Shown here in pieces: positions 18,844 to 33,936 of a stretch of 64,000 nucleotides of DNA (position 1 is its first letter; every line of letters starts with the position of its first letter). Below the pieces are notes generated by a model. The model was not told the origin of the DNA. It searched no databases and was given only the letters and a program-made list of their open reading frames with translations. The stretch covers positions 1,240,001 to 1,304,000 of the forward strand of contig NZ_JACHIW010000002.1 in assembly GCF_014203395.1 (NCBI RefSeq), in the 5' to 3' direction. A program made the translations under genes and the position numbers. Origin of the DNA: Saccharopolyspora phatthalungensis (GTDB taxonomy: Bacteria > Actinomycetota > Actinomycetes > Mycobacteriales > Pseudonocardiaceae).

Positions 18844-21800
18844 CCAGCCAGCAGACGCATTCCCCCGCCCACCTCGTGGCCACCCTGACCGAGTCGGGGG
18901 TGAAACTGTGGGCCGAGAACGACCGCCTGCGTTACCGCGCCCCGAAGGGGGTGCTCACCGCCGAGTTGCTGGCGGCGCTGAAAGCCGACAAGGACGCCGT
19001 GCTCGACCTGCTGCGCAGCGATCAGGTCGAGCTGGTACGCGACGATGCGGGCCGCTTCGAACCGTTCCCGCTCACCGACGTGCAGTCCGCCTACCTGCTC
19101 GGCCGCAGCGACGCCTTCGGTTCCGGCGGCGTCGCCTGCCATGTCTACGTCGAGGTGAGCTACCCCGAACTCGACCCCGACCGCCTGACCGCGGCGTGGA
19201 ATCGGCTGATCGCCCGGCACGACATGCTGCGCGCGGTCATCTCCGCCGACGGCTATCAGCGGGTATTGCCCGAGGTGCCGCACTACCCGGTGCCGGTCAC
19301 CGACCTGCGCGGCGCGGATTCCGGCACCGTCGAGGCGGCGCTGGAGTCCGTGCGCGCCGAACTCGGCCACCACGTCTACGACCCGGCCGCCTGGCCGCTG
19401 TTCGACCTGCGCGCCACTCGCACCGACGCCAACGCCGTGCTGCACGTCTCGCTGGACTTCCTCATCGCGGACTGGGCGAGCATCGCGCTCCTCCTCGGGG
19501 AGTTGGCGGCCCTGCACGCCGAACCCGACCACGAACTGCCCGAACTCGAAGTACGGTTCCGCGACTATCTGCTCACCGAGTTGCGGCAGCGGGAGACCGG
19601 CCGCTACCAGCGCGACCTCGACTACTGGACCGCCCGGCTGGACACGCTTCCCCCGGCACCGGACCTGCCCGTCGCCCCCCACGACCAGCGGCCCTCGTTC
19701 ACCCGCAAGCAGCTGCGGCTGGACGAGGACAGCTGGGCCGAGTTCACCCGGCGCACTCAGGAACGGGGCCTGACTCCCTCGTCGGCGGTGCTGTCGGCCT
19801 ATGCCGCCGTGATCGCCCGGTGGTCGCGCACCGCGCGGTTCTGCCTGAACCTGACCGTGCTCAACCGGCTTCCGCTGCATCCCCAGGTGGCCGACGTGGT
19901 CGGCGACTTCACGTCGGTGAACCTACTGGAGGTCGACTGGACCGCGGGCCGGACGTTCGCCGAGCGGACCCGCGCGGTCGGCGACCGGCTTTTCGACGAC
20001 CTCGATCACCGGTTGTACTCGGGCGTCGAGGTGATCCGCGAGCTCGCGCGCCGGCGCGGCCGCGAGTCGGCACTGATGCCGATCGTGTTCACCAGCGCCA
20101 TCGGCATCGGCGGCGACCGAGCAGGCACAGGTGCCACCGCCGGTCGTTTCGACGGATACGGCATCACCCAGACCCCGCAGGTGTACATCGACTGCCAGGC
20201 CATGGATGACGAAGGGGGCCTGCGGATCAACTGGGACGTTCGCGACGGCGTCTTCCCGGACGGGCTGGTGGACGACATGTTCGCCGCGTTCGAGGATCTG
20301 CTGCGCCGCCTCGCCACGAGCGCTGGGGCTTGGGAGGCCGAGCACGTCGTCGCGCTGCCCGGCTGGCAGGCCGAGCAACGTCACCGAGTCAACGACACCG
20401 CCGGAGCGCCGCCGGATTTCCTCCTGCACCAGCCGGTTTTCGACCAAGCACGCCGCACCCCGGACCGCCTCGCGGTCGTCGACCGCCGGGGCGCGACGAC
20501 CTACCGCGAGCTGGCCGGCCGCGCCGCCGCCGTCGCCGACGCGTTGCGGACCGGCGGGATCTCCCCCGGTGACCGGGTCGCGGTCGTGATGGACAAGGGC
20601 GTCGAGCAGGTCGCCGCCGTGCTCGGGGTTTTGCTCGCCGGCGGCGTCTACCTGCCGATCGACACGCACCAGCCGCCGCTTCGCCGCGCCGCCATCCTCC
20701 GCGACGCCGGGGTGCGGCACGTGCTCACGCAGTCCTGGGTCGACGAGACCGACGAGGTCGAGGGCGTCACTCGCACCTGCGTGGACACACTCGACCCGAT
20801 CGAGCCGTGGCAGGTACCCGACGGCGATCCGGATGCTCCCGCGTACGTGATCTACACCTCCGGTTCGACGGGCAAACCCAAAGGCGTTGTCATCGGCCAC
20901 CGCGCGGCCGCCAACACAATCGTCGACGTCAACGCCCGGTTCGGCGTCACGGCCGAGGACCGTGTCCTCGGCGTCGCCAACCTCGGCTTCGATTTGTCGG
21001 TCTATGACATCTTCGGCCCGCTCTCGCTCGGTGGCGCGCTGGTGCTGCCCGATCCCGACCGGCGTGCCGACCCGTCCCACTGGGCCGAGCTGATCGCCAA
21101 ACATGGTGTGACGCTGTGGAATTCGGTGCCCGCGCTGCTACAGATGCTGCTGGCATACCTCGGCGCGGAGCCCGCGGGTGCGCTGTCCTCGTTGCGGCTG
21201 GCGCTGCTGTCCGGGGACTGGATTCCCACCACGCTGCCGGCGCAGGCCCAGGCGCGACTGCCGCGCCTGGAGTTGGTGGGGCTCGGCGGTGCCACCGAGG
21301 CAGCCATCTGGTCGAACTTCCACCGCATCGACGGCGTTCCCGAGGGCTGGCACAGCATCCCCTACGGCAAGCCGCTCACGAATCAGGGCTTCCGGGTACT
21401 CGATGAGTCCTATCAGGACTGTCCGGTGTGGACTCCCGGAGAGTTGTTCATCACCGGGGCCGGGCTGGCGCAGGGCTACCTCGGCGACCCGGAGACCACC
21501 GCACACCGGTTCTTCACCCATCCCGTCGACGGGCAGCGGCTGTACCGCACCGGCGACATCGCGCGGTATCGGCCGGGCGGCGACTTGGAGTTCCTCGGCC
21601 GCGAGGACACCCAGGTGAAGGTGCGCGGACACCGCGTCGAGCTGGGCGAGATCGAGGCCGCCCTGCTGGAGCACCCGGCCGTGGCCGCCGCCGGGGTGGT
21701 GTTCGCGGAAGGCACGCTGTTCGGGGTCGTGGAATGCGCCCGCACCGAGCCGGTCCCGCTCGACCCGCGATTCGCCCGCCTGGTGACCGATGCCGCGGGA

Positions 21801-23519
21801 GATTCGCCGGAGCGCGCCGTGGCCGCCGTGGCGTACCGGGCCGCCATGAGCGCCGGGCGGCCGTTGCGGATATTGGAACTTTCCCCGGTCGACGGGCTGG
21901 CGGACGTGCTGGCCGGGCTCGATGCCGACCACCGTCGGGGCACTCTCGACGTCGACCTGGACTACCGGGTGCAGGGCTACGAGCCCAACACATTCGATGT
22001 CGTCATCTCGCGGAGCGCCCACGACGCGCTGGTGGAGCTGTTGGCGCCGGGGGGTTGGCTCGTGGTGCTCGCCTCGGCCGGCTCGGCCGATGCCGAGCTG
22101 ACGCTGCCCGGCGTGACCGCCTCCAGGGTCAAGACCGATCGCGCGGTGGTGACCGAGCCGGAACTGGTGTCGTTCTTGCGTGAGCGGCTGCCCGAGCACA
22201 TGGTGCCGTCCGGGGTGCAGGTCGTCGACGCCCTGCCGCTGACCGGAAACGGCAAGGTCGACCGCCGCACCCTGAGCGGCTGGCGGCCCACCTCCGGCGG
22301 GAATTCCGCCGCCCCGGAACCTCCGGCCGACGCGCTGGAGGAAGCCCTCGCGGCGCGGTGGGCGGAGGCGCTGCGCCTGCCGGCGATCGGCCGGACGGAT
22401 GACTTCTTCGCCAAGGGGGCCGACTCGCTGATCATGGCCAGGACCGCCGGCCGACTACGGGAAGAACTCCCGGAGGCCGCGCCGGTGCCGTTCGACACCC
22501 TGCTGCGCCACATGCTGAACGAACCGACCGTCGCCGCGCTCGCCGCGTTCTTGCGCGCCGCGGCGGCGCCAGCGGAAGTTGTCACCAGCGGCAGCAACGC
22601 CGCACTCGTGCCGTTCAGCACCGGCGATGGCCCGGTGCGGGTGCTGTTCCACGCGGGGCTGGGCACCATGGAGTGCTTCCGGCCGCTGGCCGCCGAACTG
22701 GTCGCGCAGGACCTCGGCCCGGTGCTGGGCATCGCCATCGCCGACACCGACGTCTACCGCGCCATCCCGCCGGCAGACGTCGTGGGCCGCCTCGCCGACG
22801 ACTACACCGAGCGCTTGCTCGCCGCCGGACACACCCGGTTCCAGCTCGTCGGCTACTGCCTCGGCGGCATGTTCGCCACCGAGGTCGCCCGTAGGCTCGG
22901 CGAACGCGGTGTCGAGCTCGACGACCTGGTTCTGGTCAGCAGCCACCTGGTGGCGTTCGACATCGAGGACGACCTGATGTTCGAGACGCTGTTCGTGCCC
23001 AACCTCGGCATCTCGCTGGACCAGGTCGGCTTCGGCGAGCTCGATCCGCAGGCGGTCGCGCGGGCTTTCCCCGCGCTGGTACGGGAAAACGGCGGCCGGG
23101 TGCCGGAAGGGGCGCTCGCCCGGCTCGACGGCGCCCCCGGCGCGGTGTACGCCCAGCTCGGGTCGCTCAGCCAGGAGGAACGCTTCGCCCGGTACGCCGA
23201 GACCGCATCGCGCGTCGCCGGACAGCAGATGCCTCCGGAGCTGGCACTGGGCATGTTCCGGGTGTTCAAGCACAGCTTCCAATCCGCGAGATTCGTACCG
23301 CCGCCGTACTTCGGCGACATGCGCTTCCTCGTGCCCACCGGCCCCTCGACTTTCGCGCCGGGGCTCACCGAACAAATGCTCTCGTTCTGGCGCGACGTAT
23401 GCCTAGGCGAGTTCACAGTGTCCGAAGTAGACGGTGATCATTTCTCGTGCATGAACCAACCGATCGTCGGCCAGGTCGCGGACCGCATCGCCCGACCGCT
23501 GCGCGGAGGTGCCCGATGA
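18840..23519 (+). CDS. siderophore NRPS 2: TubC docking-Cy-A(MT-like)-PCP-TE
   Basis: This 1559-aa synthetase finishes the chain. Residues 1-60 form a TubC-type N-terminal docking domain (LRYRAPKGVLTAELLAALK). Cy spans about 75-490 (FPLTDVQSAYLLGR; DFLIADWAS). The A domain spans about 529-1145 with YTSGSTGKPKG, A10 in TGNGKVDR and pocket code DLYNLSLIW, a Cys code. Between A8 and A10 lies a methyltransferase-like insert (about 987-1095) whose SAM loop is replaced by LELSPVDGLADVL, so it is probably inactive. PCP has GADSL near 1192. The C-terminal thioesterase (about 1260-1556) has GYCLGG where GxSxG is usual, so the nucleophile is a Cys. The thioesterase should hydrolyse or cyclise the finished chain. 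The start is the GTG overlapping the VOC stop. Confidence 0.93.
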   Translation: MTSQQTHSPAHLVATLTESGVKLWAENDRLRYRAPKGVLTAELLAALKADKDAVLDLLRSDQVELVRDDAGRFEPFPLTDVQSAYLLGRSDAFGSGGVACHVYVEVSYPELDPDRLTAAWNRLIARHDMLRAVISADGYQRVLPEVPHYPVPVTDLRGADSGTVEAALESVRAELGHHVYDPAAWPLFDLRATRTDANAVLHVSLDFLIADWASIALLLGELAALHAEPDHELPELEVRFRDYLLTELRQRETGRYQRDLDYWTARLDTLPPAPDLPVAPHDQRPSFTRKQLRLDEDSWAEFTRRTQERGLTPSSAVLSAYAAVIARWSRTARFCLNLTVLNRLPLHPQVADVVGDFTSVNLLEVDWTAGRTFAERTRAVGDRLFDDLDHRLYSGVEVIRELARRRGRESALMPIVFTSAIGIGGDRAGTGATAGRFDGYGITQTPQVYIDCQAMDDEGGLRINWDVRDGVFPDGLVDDMFAAFEDLLRRLATSAGAWEAEHVVALPGWQAEQRHRVNDTAGAPPDFLLHQPVFDQARRTPDRLAVVDRRGATTYRELAGRAAAVADALRTGGISPGDRVAVVMDKGVEQVAAVLGVLLAGGVYLPIDTHQPPLRRAAILRDAGVRHVLTQSWVDETDEVEGVTRTCVDTLDPIEPWQVPDGDPDAPAYVIYTSGSTGKPKGVVIGHRAAANTIVDVNARFGVTAEDRVLGVANLGFDLSVYDIFGPLSLGGALVLPDPDRRADPSHWAELIAKHGVTLWNSVPALLQMLLAYLGAEPAGALSSLRLALLSGDWIPTTLPAQAQARLPRLELVGLGGATEAAIWSNFHRIDGVPEGWHSIPYGKPLTNQGFRVLDESYQDCPVWTPGELFITGAGLAQGYLGDPETTAHRFFTHPVDGQRLYRTGDIARYRPGGDLEFLGREDTQVKVRGHRVELGEIEAALLEHPAVAAAGVVFAEGTLFGVVECARTEPVPLDPRFARLVTDAAGDSPERAVAAVAYRAAMSAGRPLRILELSPVDGLADVLAGLDADHRRGTLDVDLDYRVQGYEPNTFDVVISRSAHDALVELLAPGGWLVVLASAGSADAELTLPGVTASRVKTDRAVVTEPELVSFLRERLPEHMVPSGVQVVDALPLTGNGKVDRRTLSGWRPTSGGNSAAPEPPADALEEALAARWAEALRLPAIGRTDDFFAKGADSLIMARTAGRLREELPEAAPVPFDTLLRHMLNEPTVAALAAFLRAAAAPAEVVTSGSNAALVPFSTGDGPVRVLFHAGLGTMECFRPLAAELVAQDLGPVLGIAIADTDVYRAIPPADVVGRLADDYTERLLAAGHTRFQLVGYCLGGMFATEVARRLGERGVELDDLVLVSSHLVAFDIEDDLMFETLFVPNLGISLDQVGFGELDPQAVARAFPALVRENGGRVPEGALARLDGAPGAVYAQLGSLSQEERFARYAETASRVAGQQMPPELALGMFRVFKHSFQSARFVPPPYFGDMRFLVPTGPSTFAPGLTEQMLSFWRDVCLGEFTVSEVDGDHFSCMNQPIVGQVADRIARPLRGGAR

Positions 23520-25306
23520 GCGACGACTCCGGTCTGCGGCCGGTCAAGAACCTGGTCGCGCTCTCCCCGGGGGTACGAGCAAGGCTCGGCCGGGGACTCG
23601 CGCTCGGCGCCCTCGGCGGCATCGCATCGGTCGCCGGTTACGTATGCGTGGCGATGACGGTCGGTGAGCTCTTCTCCGGCACACGGTCGACCACGGCGCT
23701 CGCTTGGTGGGCCGGGTCGGCGCTCGGTTGCCTCATCGTGTCCTTTGGCGCGCGCTGGCTGGCCGAGCAAGTCGCCCACCACGCGAGCTTCGACCTGGAA
23801 GTGGTGCTGCGACGCCGGCTTGCCGACGCGCTGGCGCGGATGCCGCTCGGCCATGTGCAGCGCACGGGGTCCGGCCGGATCAAGAAGATCGTCCAGGACG
23901 ATGTCGCCGCGCTGCACAACGTCGTGGCCGACGCCGTGCCGTTCTTCGGTGCGGTGACCGCACAGCCGATCGCGGCACTCGTCGCGCTCGGCATCGTGCA
24001 GTGGAAGCTGCTGCTGGTCGCCCTGCTGGTCCTGCCCATCGCGATGGTGTCGTTCTCGTTGATGGCCCGAGACCACACGACGCAGCGCGCGCGCTACAAC
24101 CAAGCCGGCGAGGACGTCAACGCGGCGGTGGTCGAGTTCGTGCAAGGCATGCCGGTCGTGCGGACCTTCGACGACGGCCGCACCTCGTTCCAGCGATTCG
24201 GCGATGCCGTTGCCGCGTTCACCGATGCGGTCGGGGCCTGGACCGAGGCCACGCGCCGCGCCTCGGGGTTCACCAACCTGGTGATCGTGCCGTTGCCGAC
24301 GCTGCTGGTGATCGCGGCGGGCGGCGTGCCGATGCTGGCCGCGGGCTGGATCACGCCCGGTGACCTGGTGCTGGGCCTGCTGGTCGGCGCCATGCCGGTC
24401 GAGTCGATCGCGCCGCTGATGCACCTGACCAACTACGTCAACGACGCCAAGGCCGGCGCCGTGCGGATTGGCGAACTGCTCGGCGTGCCACCCCTACCCG
24501 AGCCGGAAAATCCCGAGCCGCCAACGGATTCCTCGGTATCGCTGACCGGCGTGACCTTCCGTTACACGGAAAAGGGCGCACCGGTCCTCGACGACGTGAC
24601 CCTCACGGTGCCCGAGGGCACGGTGTGCGCGCTGGTCGGCCCGTCCGGATCGGGTAAGTCCACGGTGGCGCGGCTGATCCCCCGGTTCTACGACGTCGAC
24701 GCGGGCTCGGTGCGGGTCGGCGGCGTTGACGTGCGGGACATCGCCAGTGACGTCCTGCTCCGCCACGTCGCGCTGGTGTTCCAGGATCCGTTCCTGGTGT
24801 CGGGCACGGTCGCGGAGAACATCCGGCTGGCCAAGCCCGACGCGACCGACGAAGAAGTCGTCGCCGCGGCGAAGGCGGCTGCCGCGCACGAGTTCATCAC
24901 GGAAGAACTGCCGGACGGCTACGACAGCCAGGTCGGTGAACGCGGCGGCCGGCTCTCCGGCGGGCAGCGCCAGCGGATCACCATCGCCCGCGCGATGCTG
25001 TCCGGCGCACCCGTGGTGGTGCTCGACGAGGCGACGGCGTTCGCCGACCCGGAGAGCGAGGCCGCGATCCAGGAGGCCCTCGCCCGGCTGACGGCGGGTC
25101 GCACCGTGCTCGTCATCGCCCATCGCCTGACGACGATCACCGGCGCGGACCAGATCGTGGTCCTCGACGGCGGTCGCGTCGTCGAGCGCGGCACGCACCC
25201 CGAACTGATCGCCGCGGGCGGCCGCTACTCGGCCCTGTGGGCCCGCCATGAGCAGGCCGCGGGCTGGGGACTATCGGCAGACGCCGGGAAGGACGTGATC
25301 GCATGA
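23516..25306 (+). CDS. ABC half-transporter 1, YbtP/Irp6-like (membrane domain plus ATPase)
   Basis: This 596-aa protein has an exporter-type six-helix membrane domain (about 20-320) and a C-terminal ATPase (about 340-580) with Walker A GPSGSGKST, signature LSGGQRQR and Walker B VVVLDEATAFAD. The start overlaps the NRPS2 stop (ATGA). Paired half-transporters like this in thiazoline siderophore loci (YbtP/YbtQ) and in mycobacteria (IrtA/IrtB) import ferric siderophore despite the exporter fold. Either import or export is possible here, but proximity favours siderophore traffic. Confidence 0.92.
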   Translation: MSDDSGLRPVKNLVALSPGVRARLGRGLALGALGGIASVAGYVCVAMTVGELFSGTRSTTALAWWAGSALGCLIVSFGARWLAEQVAHHASFDLEVVLRRRLADALARMPLGHVQRTGSGRIKKIVQDDVAALHNVVADAVPFFGAVTAQPIAALVALGIVQWKLLLVALLVLPIAMVSFSLMARDHTTQRARYNQAGEDVNAAVVEFVQGMPVVRTFDDGRTSFQRFGDAVAAFTDAVGAWTEATRRASGFTNLVIVPLPTLLVIAAGGVPMLAAGWITPGDLVLGLLVGAMPVESIAPLMHLTNYVNDAKAGAVRIGELLGVPPLPEPENPEPPTDSSVSLTGVTFRYTEKGAPVLDDVTLTVPEGTVCALVGPSGSGKSTVARLIPRFYDVDAGSVRVGGVDVRDIASDVLLRHVALVFQDPFLVSGTVAENIRLAKPDATDEEVVAAAKAAAAHEFITEELPDGYDSQVGERGGRLSGGQRQRITIARAMLSGAPVVVLDEATAFADPESEAAIQEALARLTAGRTVLVIAHRLTTITGADQIVVLDGGRVVERGTHPELIAAGGRYSALWARHEQAAGWGLSADAGKDVIA

Positions 25307-27087
25307 AGCGCATACTCGGCCTGATGATGCGGGCCGCCGGGCCTTACGCCCCGCAATTCCGCACGACGCTGCGGATTTCCATGCTGGCCTCGCTCGTGCA
25401 GGCCCTGGCGTACGCGACGTTCATCCCGCTGCTCGCGGCGCTGGCCGCCCAGCCGGTGGACACCGCCACGGCCTGGTTCTGGCTCGGCGTCCTCGCCGTC
25501 CTGGTGGCCGTCGAAGGGGTGCTGCGCTTGCGGGAGAGTTCCTTCACCTTCGACTACTGGCATCTGGTCACCGGCGAGATGCGGACGCGGCTGGGCGACC
25601 GGCTGCGGTCGATGCCGCAGCAGGAACTCGCCCGCCGGGACGCGGGCGACCTCACCACGGTGGTGGGCAGCAACGTGACCAGTGCGGCCACCGGAATCTC
25701 CTCGTTTTCCACGCTTTTCGTGCGACTGGTGACGGTGCCGGCCGTGATCGGCCTCGTGGTGCTCGTCGTCGACTGGCGCCTCGCGATGGTGCTCGTCGTC
25801 GCAGTCGTGGTGTCCGTGCCGCTGCTGCGCAGGCTGCGGTTCCTGTCCAACACCGGCTTCCGCCGAGTGGACGCCGCCAACGCCGACGCCGCCGGCCGGA
25901 TCGTGGAGTACGTGCAGGGTCTGCCGGTGTTCAAGGCCACCGGTCAGGCGGGTGCGGACTCGCCACGGCTGGCCGAGGTGTTCGATCACCAGCGCGAGGC
26001 CAACGCCGAGTCCAACCGCTCGGCGTCGGTCCCCGTCGCGGCGTTGCAGTTCCTGGTCCAGGTCGCGGTTGTCGCGCTGGTGGCGCTGGGCGCGGCACTG
26101 GTCCTCGACGCGCGGCTCACCCTGCCGCTGCTGTTGGCCATCGTGGTCGCCGCGGCCCGCTTCGCGGAACCACTCGGCGCCGCGGTCACCATGACCAAAC
26201 TGTTCGAGATGTCAGAGGCGGCGCTGGGGCGGGTCAGCGAGGTGCTGGACACCGAGCCCCTGCCGACGCGCCCGAACGGCCGAGCGCCGGAATCGTTCGA
26301 CATCACGTTCACCGGCGTTGGATTCACCTATGACGGCCGGACCGAACCGGCGTTGCGCGACGTCAGCCTGGAGGTGCCCGAACGCAGCCTCACGGCGCTG
26401 GTCGGCCCGTCCGGCTCCGGCAAGACCACCGCAACCCGGCTCATCACTCGGTTCGCCGATCCGCAGGCCGGGGTGGTCCGGCTGGGCGGCGTGGACGTCG
26501 GCACGCTCGCGCCCGAGGAGCTGATGCGCCACATCGCCGTGGTGTTCCAGGACGTCTACCTGTTCGACGACACGATCCTGGCCAATATCGCCATGGGCCG
26601 CCCCGGCGCCACCCGCGCGGAGGTGGTGGAAGCCGCGCGTGCCGCGAATGCGCACGCGTTCATCGAAAACCTGCCCGACGGCTACAACACACGGGTGGGC
26701 GAGATCGGCTCGGCGTTGTCCGGTGGGGAACGCCAGCGGATCTCCATCGCGCGCGCGATTCTCAAGGACGCACCCGTGGTGCTACTGGACGAACCGACCG
26801 CCGCCCTGGACACCGAGTCGGAGGTCGTCGTGCAGCAGGCGATCGACAACCTCGTCGCGGGCAGGACCGTGGTGGTCATCGCACACCGCCTGTCGACCGT
26901 GGTCCGGGCCGACCAGATCATCGTCTTCGAGCAGGGCGGTGTGGTGCAGCGCGGCACGCACGCCGAGCTACTTGGTGAGCAAGGCCGCTACGCACAGATG
27001 TGGCGCGCACAGACGCGCGCCAAGAACTGGCGGCTCGCGCCCACAGTGGAAGCGTCGTTCAGAAGGTCTGCTCGGTCGGCCGGATGA
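25303..27087 (+). CDS. ABC half-transporter 2, YbtQ/Irp7-like (membrane domain plus ATPase)
   Basis: This 594-aa partner of the preceding protein has the same layout: a membrane domain (about 15-310) and an ATPase (about 335-575) with GPSGSGKTT, LSGGERQR and VVLLDEPTAALD. It starts by ATGA overlap with half-transporter 1, as expected for a heterodimer. Its last 29 bases overlap the end of the convergent SDR gene, so no bidirectional terminator fits between them. Confidence 0.92.
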   Translation: MKRILGLMMRAAGPYAPQFRTTLRISMLASLVQALAYATFIPLLAALAAQPVDTATAWFWLGVLAVLVAVEGVLRLRESSFTFDYWHLVTGEMRTRLGDRLRSMPQQELARRDAGDLTTVVGSNVTSAATGISSFSTLFVRLVTVPAVIGLVVLVVDWRLAMVLVVAVVVSVPLLRRLRFLSNTGFRRVDAANADAAGRIVEYVQGLPVFKATGQAGADSPRLAEVFDHQREANAESNRSASVPVAALQFLVQVAVVALVALGAALVLDARLTLPLLLAIVVAAARFAEPLGAAVTMTKLFEMSEAALGRVSEVLDTEPLPTRPNGRAPESFDITFTGVGFTYDGRTEPALRDVSLEVPERSLTALVGPSGSGKTTATRLITRFADPQAGVVRLGGVDVGTLAPEELMRHIAVVFQDVYLFDDTILANIAMGRPGATRAEVVEAARAANAHAFIENLPDGYNTRVGEIGSALSGGERQRISIARAILKDAPVVLLDEPTAALDTESEVVVQQAIDNLVAGRTVVVIAHRLSTVVRADQIIVFEQGGVVQRGTHAELLGEQGRYAQMWRAQTRAKNWRLAPTVEASFRRSARSAG

Positions 27088-27817
27088 GCATTTCGCTGAT
27101 GGCGGCGTGCCGTGGGCGGGTGAGCATGTAGACGACAGCGTCGGCGATGTCGCTTGCCTGGAGGACACCGAGCGCGGAGGCGGCCCTCGCGTCCGGGGCG
27201 TTGTTCCGGGCGTTGGTCGTCATCTCGGTGACAACCACGCCCGGTTCGACGAGCCCGACACGCACGTGGTGCTCGGCAAGTTCTTGGCGCAGTGACTCGG
27301 AGAACGCGCCGACTGCGTGCTTGGTTGCGGCGTAGACGTTGTTGCCGGGCAAGACTTTGCGGCCGCCGACAGAGCTCACGGTGATGATGTCGGCGATGCC
27401 GCGAGGGCCCTGCGCGGCGGCGGTGAGGTGCGGCAGCGCGGCATGGGTGGTGGCCAGCACGCCGTTCAGGTTGACGTCGACCATCTTGTGCCACTCAGCG
27501 AGGTCGGCTTCGCGTGCGGGTCCCCACATGCCATAGCCGGCGTTATTGACCAACGCGTCGATGCCGCCTAGTTCGGCGGCGACGTGGTCGATCGCGGTGT
27601 GTACCGCGTCGGCGTCGGTGACGTCGACCTCGAAGACGTGTCCCGTGCCGCCCGGGGCCGCGTCAATCTCTTTGACGAGGGCATCGAGGCGGTCGCGGCG
27701 GCGCGCGAACAGTGCCACCGCAGCCCCCTCGGCAGCCAACGCACGGGCGGTCGCCTCCCCGATCCCGCTCGATGCGCCGGTGACAACCGCCGTCGTCCCG
27801 TTCAGCCTCTCGGCCAT
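27059..27817 (-). CDS. short-chain dehydrogenase/reductase, classical SDR
   Basis: This 252-aa NAD(P)-dependent oxidoreductase has the cofactor loop TGASSGIG, the structural motif NNAG, the catalytic Ser in TVSSVGG and the YxxxK pair in YAATKHAVGAF. That is a complete classical active site. I start at MAERLNG, 49 bases after the carboxylase stop, with a GAAGG-like site upstream; the longer frame to 28009 runs into the carboxylase gene. It is probably cotranscribed with the carboxylase. The substrate cannot be read from the sequence. Confidence 0.9.
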   Translation of the reverse strand: MAERLNGTTAVVTGASSGIGEATARALAAEGAAVALFARRRDRLDALVKEIDAAPGGTGHVFEVDVTDADAVHTAIDHVAAELGGIDALVNNAGYGMWGPAREADLAEWHKMVDVNLNGVLATTHAALPHLTAAAQGPRGIADIITVSSVGGRKVLPGNNVYAATKHAVGAFSESLRQELAEHHVRVGLVEPGVVVTEMTTNARNNAPDARAASALGVLQASDIADAVVYMLTRPRHAAISEMLIRPTEQTF

Positions 27818-27866
27818 CAAGTACACCTTCGCTTCTCTTCGATATCGCCCACCCGGAGTCTTTGAG

Positions 27867-33371
<5,505 letters not shown>

Positions 33372-33400
33372 CGGCTGAGCCTCCCAAGTACGCACGCGCA

Positions 33401-33494
33401 GCAGGCGACGTCCTCCCGGAGCGTCGCCTGCACCTGCCTCTACCCTGGTCGATCATCGGCGGGCAGACCAATGTCCGGCATAGCGCATGCCGGA
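33401..33494. repeat. two perfect hairpins between the HTH gene and the carboxylase gene
   Basis: GCAGGCGACG (33401-33410) pairs with CGTCGCCTGC (33422-33431), and TCCGGCAT (33474-33481) pairs with ATGCCGGA (33487-33494). They lie just upstream of the carboxylase start and downstream of the small HTH gene. They may terminate the HTH transcript, attenuate the carboxylase or bind a regulator. There is no U-run. Confidence 0.5.
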
Positions 33495-33574
33495 GCTGTT
33501 GTGTTGTGGAAACCCAACAATAGCCACCGCGACCACACCGGACGGCCGGGGGCTGGCGCGCGATCAGTTCGTCG

Positions 33575-33760
33575 TCATCCCGTCTGCCCGCGCTGGCGGC
33601 GAAGCTCTCCGCGCACGTCATCGAGCCGGAACCGGGATTGTCCTCCGGCTGTGATCTCAGTGGGTGTAATCCTGCCTTCGCGGACCCATCGAGACACCGT
33701 TGATCGGCTCACGCCAAGGGCTTTTGCCAGCTCAGAAGATGCGATCAGGTCACGAGGCAC
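33575..33760 (-). CDS. small helix-turn-helix protein (MerR/excisionase-like, BldC-sized)
   Basis: This 61-aa protein is essentially one winged-helix DNA-binding domain. SSELAKALGVSRSTVSRWVREGRI is the helix-turn-helix and FRLDDVRGELRR is the wing and final helix, as in excisionase-family HTH_17 proteins and BldC. It starts at a GTG with only a weak GGCGG site. It lies upstream of the carboxylase in the same direction, with two hairpins between, and may regulate it. It could also be a recombination directionality factor, but no integrase gene is in the window. Confidence 0.75.
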   Translation of the reverse strand: MPRDLIASSELAKALGVSRSTVSRWVREGRITPTEITAGGQSRFRLDDVRGELRRQRGQTG

Positions 33761-33936
33761 CCGCCAATAGTGTGGCGCAACTGGCTCATCTGTCGCACTC
33801 GTTGCTACCGCCGAGCCTTATGGGCCGGATGAGCCAGTTTGACCCGCGGACTCCGCCTGCCCGACCTGCGGGCACTGACCCGGGGCGTCCTTAGCATCTT
33901 CTACCTCACAGATCAACCCGGCTGTACCGTGGCCCC

